Origin: JANNXY01 sp031409775
Lineage (GTDB): Bacteria > Patescibacteriota > Minisyncoccia > Phycocordibacterales > CAIZIN01
Direction of reading: 5' to 3'
Assembly: GCA_031409775.1 (NCBI GenBank)
Contig: JANNXY010000005.1
Coordinates: 1-45,173, forward strand
Length of the DNA stretch: 45,173 bases
A program made the position numbers and the translations under genes. Positions within the stretch are counted from its first letter, which is position 1; each line of letters opens with the position of its first letter. Positions 41,044 to 45,173 of the stretch are shown piece after piece. The notes beneath the pieces are model-generated. The model was not told the origin of the DNA. It did no database searches and worked only from the letters and a program-made list of their open reading frames with translations.

Positions 41044-41699
41044 AGGTCTATTATAGCATGTGAAATACTTTCGCTTCCATATATTGCCGAGCCTACGACA
41101 AATTTCTCTACACCACTTTGGTATAACTCATTTATATTTTCTACATCTACATGACCATCAACAGAGACCAAAATATCTTTGTTTATTTCTTTCACTTTTT
41201 TAATTTGACCAAACACTTTCCCATCTAGTTCTTGATGTTGAAAACCTATTTTATCTATTCCCATACACTGCACAAAGTCGGCGACAGAAATCCATTCTGC
41301 AAATTCAGAAATATCTGTAGTAGGCAGGAACGATATTCCTAACTCGCATTCCGCACCATGAACGAGCTTCTCTATCGTATCGAAATCATCTGTGAGTTTC
41401 TCGGCCTGAATTACAAATGAAGTTGCCCCTGCTATAATCCATTTCTCTATCGATTCGATAGGACTCCTAACCATTAGATGGATCTCATAGTCGAGCTCCT
41501 GCCAGCCTGGCAAGCCTTCGTCTTGATTTACAAATTTATCAAAGTCAGACCATTTGGTATTGTATGGCCAGCATTGAGCTTTGACATAGAACCCATCGCA
41601 CATATCCACATGCACGCGTTCTACTAGACCCTTTACAGACAGAGCTTTCTCGGTAAAATCATCTAAACTTATTGGTATTATTGCGGGTAAGATTTCCAT
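41025..41699 (-). CDS. Divergent ribulose-phosphate 3-epimerase-like protein
   Basis: 224 aa TIM barrel resembling Rpe. The barrel strands keep the metal-binding residues in HVDMCDG (usual HxDVMDG), EIHLMV (usual DVHLMI) and SVDGHV (usual EVDGGI), but the phosphate/substrate loop usually reading MSVNPGFGGQ is MGIDKIGFQHQ. So it is either an epimerase with relaxed specificity or acts on another ketose phosphate. It overlaps the transketolase N-subunit gene by 19 nt, which supports a pentose-phosphate role. Promoter: CTGACT, 17 nt, TATAAT (41724-41729), with a leader of about 17 nt. Confidence 0.8.
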   Translation of the reverse strand: MEILPAIIPISLDDFTEKALSVKGLVERVHVDMCDGFYVKAQCWPYNTKWSDFDKFVNQDEGLPGWQELDYEIHLMVRSPIESIEKWIIAGATSFVIQAEKLTDDFDTIEKLVHGAECELGISFLPTTDISEFAEWISVADFVQCMGIDKIGFQHQELDGKVFGQIKKVKEINKDILVSVDGHVDVENINELYQSGVEKFVVGSAIYGSESISHAIIDLCKILN

Positions 41700-41713
41700 A
41701 GTTTAATTTTTAC

Positions 41714-41741
41714 TTGACTAATAATTATATCTTGCTATACT
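41714..41741 (+). promoter_or_regulatory. Promoter of a tiny plus-strand unit
   Basis: TTGACT (41714-41719), 16-nt spacer, TATACT (41736-41741), overlapping the minus-strand promoter of the epimerase-like gene. Confidence 0.5.
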
Positions 41742-41752
41742 AGCAAAGTCAG
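41724..41752 (-). promoter_or_regulatory. Promoter of the epimerase-transketolase operon
   Basis: CTGACT (41747-41752), 17-nt spacer, perfect TATAAT (41724-41729). The spacer contains the palindrome TTGCTA-TAC-TAGCAA (41732-41746), a plausible operator that also covers the -10 of the opposing promoter. Confidence 0.6.
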
Positions 41753-41780
41753 ACTTCAAAGGGCACTTCGGTGCCCTTTT
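41748..41780 (+). ncRNA. Candidate ~33-nt transcript ending in a UUCG-loop terminator
   Basis: Promoter at 41714, then GGGCAC-TTCG-GTGCCC (41761-41776) and TTTT. The cUUCGg tetraloop exists only in plus-strand RNA, which argues the hairpin acts in this direction. It is antisense to the end of the NYN remnant. Confidence 0.35.
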
Positions 41781-41994
41781 GATTTGGTAAATACTCAATA
41801 TATTTCCTAAGCTTCTTGATATCTATATATTTGGCAATCTTTATAAGATCAACTGAAATCAGGTCTACTTCGTAGTCTAGGTAATTTTTCAAATTTTCAT
41901 AACCCACCTTCCAACCCAATGTCTTCTGCGAATACAAAATATTGGCAGCATCTATGAAAACCATCGTCCGACCTTTGACAAACTGTTTGATCAT
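41749..41994 (-). pseudogene. NYN-domain gene remnant (internal deletion)
   Basis: 81 codons from ATG 41994. It begins as a normal NYN domain (GRTMVFIDAANILYSQKTLGW) and ends with a helix like the usual C-terminus (LRKYIEYLPNQKG), but the central acidic motifs (the DAEL and SGDGDF blocks of the full-length gene at 15467) are gone. So about 80-90 residues appear deleted and nuclease activity is not expected. It starts 1 nt after the membrane-protein gene. A functional small protein cannot be excluded. Confidence 0.7.
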
Positions 41995-41995
41995 T

Positions 41996-42292
41996 TTACG
42001 TTTTCCTATTCTTAAATTTTCCGTAAATCCAACCGGCAATTGACCCTAGTGCAAATAGAATCACAATGGAGAAAATGTACCCAAAAAAGTTTGGGTTAAA
42101 AAAGAACCCAGAATTTGATCCAAAAATATTAGTACCGGTTACCGTACTAAATACAAATGGTGGCAAAATAAACACAATTGTGGCTATTGGACCGATTAAG
42201 TCATTAAATAGAACCCCAACTACGTACAAAAATACTCCTATACCAACAAATCCTACCCCAACATTCAACCAATGTCTTTTTTGATTTTGCAT
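41996..42292 (-). CDS. Small integral membrane protein
   Basis: 98 aa with three hydrophobic segments (VGFVGIGVFLYVVGVLF, PIATIVFILPPFVFSTV, YIFSIVILFALGSIAGWIYG) and a basic tail (KFKNRKT). Family not recognised. It follows rpiB by 10 nt and precedes the NYN remnant by 1 nt, so it belongs to the same transcript. Function unknown. Confidence 0.7.
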   Translation of the reverse strand: MQNQKRHWLNVGVGFVGIGVFLYVVGVLFNDLIGPIATIVFILPPFVFSTVTGTNIFGSNSGFFFNPNFFGYIFSIVILFALGSIAGWIYGKFKNRKT

Positions 42293-42302
42293 AATGTTTA
42301 AA

Positions 42303-42758
42303 TTAATCCAATTTATTAATTCTCCTGATGTGGCGCTCCTCGCCAGAGAATGCTGTCTCGAGCCAGAGTTCTACGACTTCCTTGGCTTCATCGTTCCCAA
42401 TAAACCTCGCACCAAGTGAGAGAACATTGGCATCATTGTGCTCGCGTGATAGCGGGATGATTTCGTCATTGCTGCCATAGTAGACGATAGCACGCACCCC
42501 CGCGAAGCGATTGGCCGCAATCGCTTCGCCTTGACCTGACCCTCCAATCACGATGCCGCGTGAAAGCCTGTCAATATCTGCCGAGACGGCTTCGCCTACT
42601 GGCGAGCAGAAGTCCGGATAATCATCGTCCTCTTCGAATTCGTATGCGCCATAGTCGACCACCTCGTAGCCGAGCGACTCCAAATGCGCCCGGATTTCTT
42701 CCTTCATTTCAAACCCTGCATGATCCGCCCCGATATGTATGATTCGTGTGTCTTGCAT
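42303..42758 (-). CDS. rpiB: Ribose 5-phosphate isomerase B
   Basis: 151 aa. RpiB/LacA-B fold: IGADHAGFEMKEEI, VDYGAYEF and the GGSGQGEAIAANR loop, then SREHNDANVLSLGARFIG. The catalytic Cys of E. coli RpiB is replaced; the GGSGxGE version with Glu matches the mycobacterial type, where that Glu is the base. It interconverts ribose and ribulose 5-phosphates and links with the transketolase and epimerase-like genes downstream. A TATACA lies 7 nt before the ATG. Confidence 0.94.
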   Translation of the reverse strand: MQDTRIIHIGADHAGFEMKEEIRAHLESLGYEVVDYGAYEFEEDDDYPDFCSPVGEAVSADIDRLSRGIVIGGSGQGEAIAANRFAGVRAIVYYGSNDEIIPLSREHNDANVLSLGARFIGNDEAKEVVELWLETAFSGEERHIRRINKLD

Positions 42759-42779
42759 AAAAATTTGTATATGATATTA

Positions 42780-43223
42780 TTAAGTCTCAAATGGCTTCGG
42801 CCCTCCCCGCAAGGGGTCAAAAGAGGAATCGTCTTTTTTCAGGAATGAAATAAGGCGATTTTTTATTTCTTCAAAATCACCCTTGCTTACATCACCTATT
42901 TTATACCTTAATCTCTTGCTGTCCATCAATCTCATTTGGGAAAGTATCACACTTGTAGATTTGTCTTCTCCAAACTTAATTTCGAAATAATATTTATTTG
43001 ATTTTTTCTTCTTTGTTGTTGGTATACCCCAGAAAACTTCATTATTAAATTTCCTGATTATAGCAACTGGCCTGAGAAATTCATCACCTTTGCCATCCTG
43101 TTCAAATCCAATATTTACCCCAAATGAAGCAAACCAAATCTCCATTTCGTGAAAAAATGGTCTGTCCTTCTTCTCATGTATTTCACTTTTCTCTCCATTC
43201 CATTTTTGAAAATCTTTCTTCAT
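42780..43223 (-). CDS. PemK/MazF-like protein (putative mRNA interferase fold)
   Basis: 147 aa. Same family as residues 1-140 of the fusion at 12033 and the pseudogene at 39788: MEIWFASFGVNIGFEQDGKG, FLRPVAIIRKFN, FWGIP and VILSQMRLMDSKRLRYKIGD. The C-terminus (DPLRGGPKPFET) is encoded by a GC-rich CCCC/GGGG hairpin. MazF-type toxins cleave mRNA, but no dedicated antitoxin is adjacent; instead the gene starts 1 nt after a Fic gene. Toxin activity is therefore a family-based guess. Confidence 0.8.
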   Translation of the reverse strand: MKKDFQKWNGEKSEIHEKKDRPFFHEMEIWFASFGVNIGFEQDGKGDEFLRPVAIIRKFNNEVFWGIPTTKKKKSNKYYFEIKFGEDKSTSVILSQMRLMDSKRLRYKIGDVSKGDFEEIKNRLISFLKKDDSSFDPLRGGPKPFET

Positions 43224-43224
43224 C

Positions 43225-43776
43225 TTATTTATAGAAATCTTCTTCTTCGTAATAATAAGACTGCTCTATACCTTTCATAAAGACTTCGCGATCGTTTATT
43301 CCGTCAGTCAAAGAAGCCCGGGTGATCTCCCGAATCTCGAGGCTGTTTACGGGACTTCGCTGCATTGCGTTTAAATAATCAGATTTGTCTACCTTGACCC
43401 AGTCAACACATTGTTTAATATTTTTTTTCAAAATCAGATCAAGCCAAATCCTCATGCTCCGCCCATTACCTTCCATAAATGGATGTGCAATGTTCATCTC
43501 CATGTATTTAGCAATGATTTGCTCAAATGTGTTTTCTGGCATTTCATCGATCTTTTTTAGCACTTCGTCTAGGTACAAATAGGAAGCGAACCTGAAACCT
43601 CCTTTGCTTATATCCTTCTTGCGAATCTGACCAGCAAATTCGTAGAGTTCACCAAACAAATATTGGTGTATTTGCTGCAAACCTTTGATTGTACCAATCT
43701 CGAAATTTTCGATTTCTGTACTACCGAAAAGCTCCTTGGCTCGTTCTTTGCTTATTTGATCGATATTCTTACTCAT
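43225..43776 (-). CDS. Class III Fic/DOC AMP-transferase-like protein
   Basis: 183 aa. Complete Fic active-site motif HPFMEGNGRSMR with the flap region KGGFRFASYLYLDE. A C-terminal inhibitory helix motif SYYYEE (Ser173, Glu177) places it in class III, as in Neisseria meningitidis NmFic, which it closely resembles in motif order (RGLQQIH-like GLQQIHQYLFGELYEFAG, AMQRSPVN, REVFMKGIEQS). Class III enzymes are self-inhibited and AMPylate targets such as GyrB upon relief; the target here is unknown. AAGGA is 4 nt before the ATG, one of few Shine-Dalgarno-like sites; a TATAAG is also 6 nt upstream. The MazF-like gene follows after 1 nt. Confidence 0.92.
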   Translation of the reverse strand: MSKNIDQISKERAKELFGSTEIENFEIGTIKGLQQIHQYLFGELYEFAGQIRKKDISKGGFRFASYLYLDEVLKKIDEMPENTFEQIIAKYMEMNIAHPFMEGNGRSMRIWLDLILKKNIKQCVDWVKVDKSDYLNAMQRSPVNSLEIREITRASLTDGINDREVFMKGIEQSYYYEEEDFYK

Positions 43777-43795
43777 AATTTCCTTATATTATTTA

Positions 43796-44818
43796 CTAGC
43801 TCAAATACTTCCCTGTCTTTATAACATGTGCGACGAGCGTGTTGGTGTAGCCGAACTCGTTGTCATACCAAGCGAGGACTTTCACTAGATTGCCACCTAC
43901 AACACGAGTCATAGCCAGGTCAGCGATAGATGCGTGCGGGTTACCAATGATATCTCGAGAAACTAGGTCCTCGTCAGAGACAGCAAAAATGTTCTTCCAT
44001 TTGTCTGATGCGGCTGCATCCGAAAGTATTTTATTAACCTCTTCTACTGTAGTCTCGCGTTTGCTTATAAATGTTATATCTGCGATAGATCCTGCAACCA
44101 CTGGCACACGGACCGAGATACCGTCGAATTTGCCGGCGAGGTCGGTGATCACCTGTCCTACAGCAAGTGCTGCACCAGTTGAAGATGGGACCATGTTCAT
44201 CGCTGCCGCTCTTCCCTCTCTCATGTCTTTCTTCGATGGAGCATCTACAAGTGACTGTGAGGCAGTGTAAGCGTGGGTAGTATTGAGGATCGCCTTCTCG
44301 ATCCCGATCGTGTTGTGGAGGATAGAAATCACTGGGCTAGAAGCATTGGTGGTACATGATGCGTTCGAGCTGATCACCTTTTCCTTGAGCGAATCGCAGT
44401 TTACCTCCATGAGCACCATGCCTTCGGTGGCGTCTTTGCCTGCACCTTTGGCTGGAGCCGATATCACAACTTTCCTCGCACCAGCATCGATGTGCATGCG
44501 GGCTTTGTCGTATTCGGTAAAGAATCCTGTAGACTCTACAACCACGTCGACGCTTAGATCCTTCCACGGAAGTTTCTGGGGTTCTTTCTCACTTATATAT
44601 CTGACTTGCTTGCCGTTTATAACCAAACCACCGTTCTCTACCTTGATATCGAGATTGGATTTGCCATATACAGAATCGTATTTGAGCAGATACGCGATAT
44701 TGTCTATAGATGTGAGGTCGTTAATCGCTACTACTTCTAATTCCCCCCTGTCATGAGCCGCCTTTAGAAAAGCTCGCCCGATTCTCCCTGCACCATTGAT
44801 TGCTACGCGAATTGCCAT
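43796..44818 (-). CDS. gap: Glyceraldehyde-3-phosphate dehydrogenase
   Basis: 340 aa glycolytic enzyme. NAD-binding GAGRIGRAFLKAAHD, catalytic Cys in ISSNASCTTNASSPV, AYTASQSLVDAPSKKDMREGR with its usual substrate-binding residues, and the C-terminal WYDNEFGYTN. The leader is about 25-40 nt after TATAAT (44847-44852 on the minus strand) and lacks a Shine-Dalgarno sequence. It starts the sugar-phosphate cluster running leftwards. Confidence 0.97.
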   Translation of the reverse strand: MAIRVAINGAGRIGRAFLKAAHDRGELEVVAINDLTSIDNIAYLLKYDSVYGKSNLDIKVENGGLVINGKQVRYISEKEPQKLPWKDLSVDVVVESTGFFTEYDKARMHIDAGARKVVISAPAKGAGKDATEGMVLMEVNCDSLKEKVISSNASCTTNASSPVISILHNTIGIEKAILNTTHAYTASQSLVDAPSKKDMREGRAAAMNMVPSSTGAALAVGQVITDLAGKFDGISVRVPVVAGSIADITFISKRETTVEEVNKILSDAAASDKWKNIFAVSDEDLVSRDIIGNPHASIADLAMTRVVGGNLVKVLAWYDNEFGYTNTLVAHVIKTGKYLS

Positions 44819-44861
44819 GTGTTTGTGAATGTTAAGTTAATGGAGATATTATAACATATAG

Positions 44862-44946
44862 TATAATTACTCCATGCTTATCAAAAAATGGGTGAATTAG
44901 ATGAGAAGGATCAGGCAAAAGTAAAAGACGGATTTCTCCGTTTTTA
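44862..44946 (+). other. Mini-unit: -10 box, two micro-ORFs and terminator
   Basis: TATAAT (44862-44867) is 6 nt before ATG 44874, which opens MLIKKWVN-stop; its TAG is followed directly by ATG 44901 opening MRRIRQK-stop. Then a small hairpin ACGGA/TCCGT (44928-44941) with TTTTT. It could encode micropeptides or a ~70-nt RNA, or be an abandoned gene start. The -35 is weak. Confidence 0.35.
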
Positions 44947-45108
44947 CTCCTAATATTTTCTCTCTTGCGAGAGAACAATGGGTAACCCCAAATATGTATA
45001 TATTCTAAGGTTTAAATGCTTAAATGTCACCATGTCAGACCCAAGTTAAAATGACATCTTGTATTAATGTATCTATGTGTTCTGGTATTATGTATCTAGC
45101 AAAATTTT

Positions 45109-45173
45109 TTAAAGGTTAAACTTTCTCCACGGATGACCCTTTGGTGCTTTGCGGAATGGCTTCTGTCTAGTTA
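45109..45173 (-). CDS. Partial ORF running off the right edge
   Basis: The last 20 residues are very basic and end in GHPWRKFNL before TAA. Too short to identify. The GGGTCTGACATGGTGACA sequence about 65 nt beyond the stop (minus strand) looks like a mobile-element end, so a transposase C-terminus is one possibility. Confidence 0.25.
   Translation of the reverse strand, partial: TRQKPFRKAPKGHPWRKFNL

Larger units (their letters stand above)
44819..45173. other. Right-edge intergenic region
   Basis: 355 bp holding the gap promoter (minus), a plus-strand TATAAT/ATG mini-unit with terminator, a TCTC-TTGC-GAGA hairpin near 44961, the motif GTCACCATGTCAGACCC near 45026-45043, and a minus-strand frame entering from the right edge. 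Nothing else is recognisable. Confidence 0.5.

Noticed and set aside
1..45173. UGA-as-glycine recoding as in Gracilibacteria/SR1
   Set aside because: Genes end normally at TGA (for example the NYN genes at 15467 and 41749) and long conserved genes have no in-frame TGA needing read-through.

Overview
The window looks like chromosomal sequence from a Candidate Phyla Radiation (Patescibacteria) bacterium, most likely a Parcubacteria/Paceibacteria-type lineage. This is inferred from protein style, not from an rRNA. Housekeeping proteins are short (ThrS without TGS, PheT without the EMAP tRNA-binding domain, small EF-Ts, short RF1). Transketolase is split, secreted proteins end in peptidoglycan-binding or sortase-type tails, and no biosynthetic operons are seen. 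The code is standard: UGA is used as a stop, for example in the NYN gene ending at 15467.

Layout. 1-5.5 kb: a small unknown gene, dnaE and thrS. 5.5-9.5 kb: a surface module, with a sortase, a VPYTG-anchored PKD protein and a membrane-anchored CARDB protein. 9.5-18 kb: gyrB, a small orphan gene, a MazF-like/C39-peptidase fusion, then pheT, an NYN nuclease, a dockerin-like secreted protein and pheS. 17.9-25.9 kb: a giant propeller/Ig/peptidoglycan-binding surface protein, an acyltransferase, a GT2 glycosyltransferase and a thioredoxin-like membrane protein. 25.9-32 kb: hicBA, tRNA-Thr, tsf, rpsB, an orphan 86-aa gene, prfA, rpmE, a lytic transglycosylase and rplY. 32-37 kb: a 2-hydroxyacid dehydrogenase, an MNT nucleotidyltransferase, a wall-bound subtilase, class II aldolase and a secreted beta-domain protein. 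37-45 kb: a cytidylate-kinase-like protein, a PfkB kinase and a sugar-phosphate cluster (split transketolase, epimerase-like protein, rpiB, gap), interspersed with MazF-like, Fic and NYN genes.

Four things stand out. (1) Promoters repeatedly place the -10 hexamer exactly 6 nt (range 6-10) before the ATG, with no Shine-Dalgarno sequence, so much of the window is probably transcribed as leaderless mRNA; this also fixes several start codons. (2) PheT carries a complete NlpC/P60 cysteine-peptidase domain (Cys365, His435, His447) inside its B5 domain, and pheS and pheT are separated by a secreted-protein gene and an NYN-nuclease gene. (3) PemK/MazF-like genes occur three times: fused to a C39-like peptidase across a GC-rich palindrome, as a frameshifted copy between the two transketolase halves, and in a two-gene unit with a class III Fic protein. 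(4) Palindromic repeat elements, one with 12-bp terminal inverted repeats, and very short promoter-terminator units lie around these accessory genes.

The metabolic genes together suggest triose/pentose-phosphate interconversion (gap, fba, transketolase, epimerase-like protein, rpiB). The surface genes suggest a wall decorated with sortase-linked and peptidoglycan-binding proteins, as would suit an epibiotic cell, though that lifestyle is inference.
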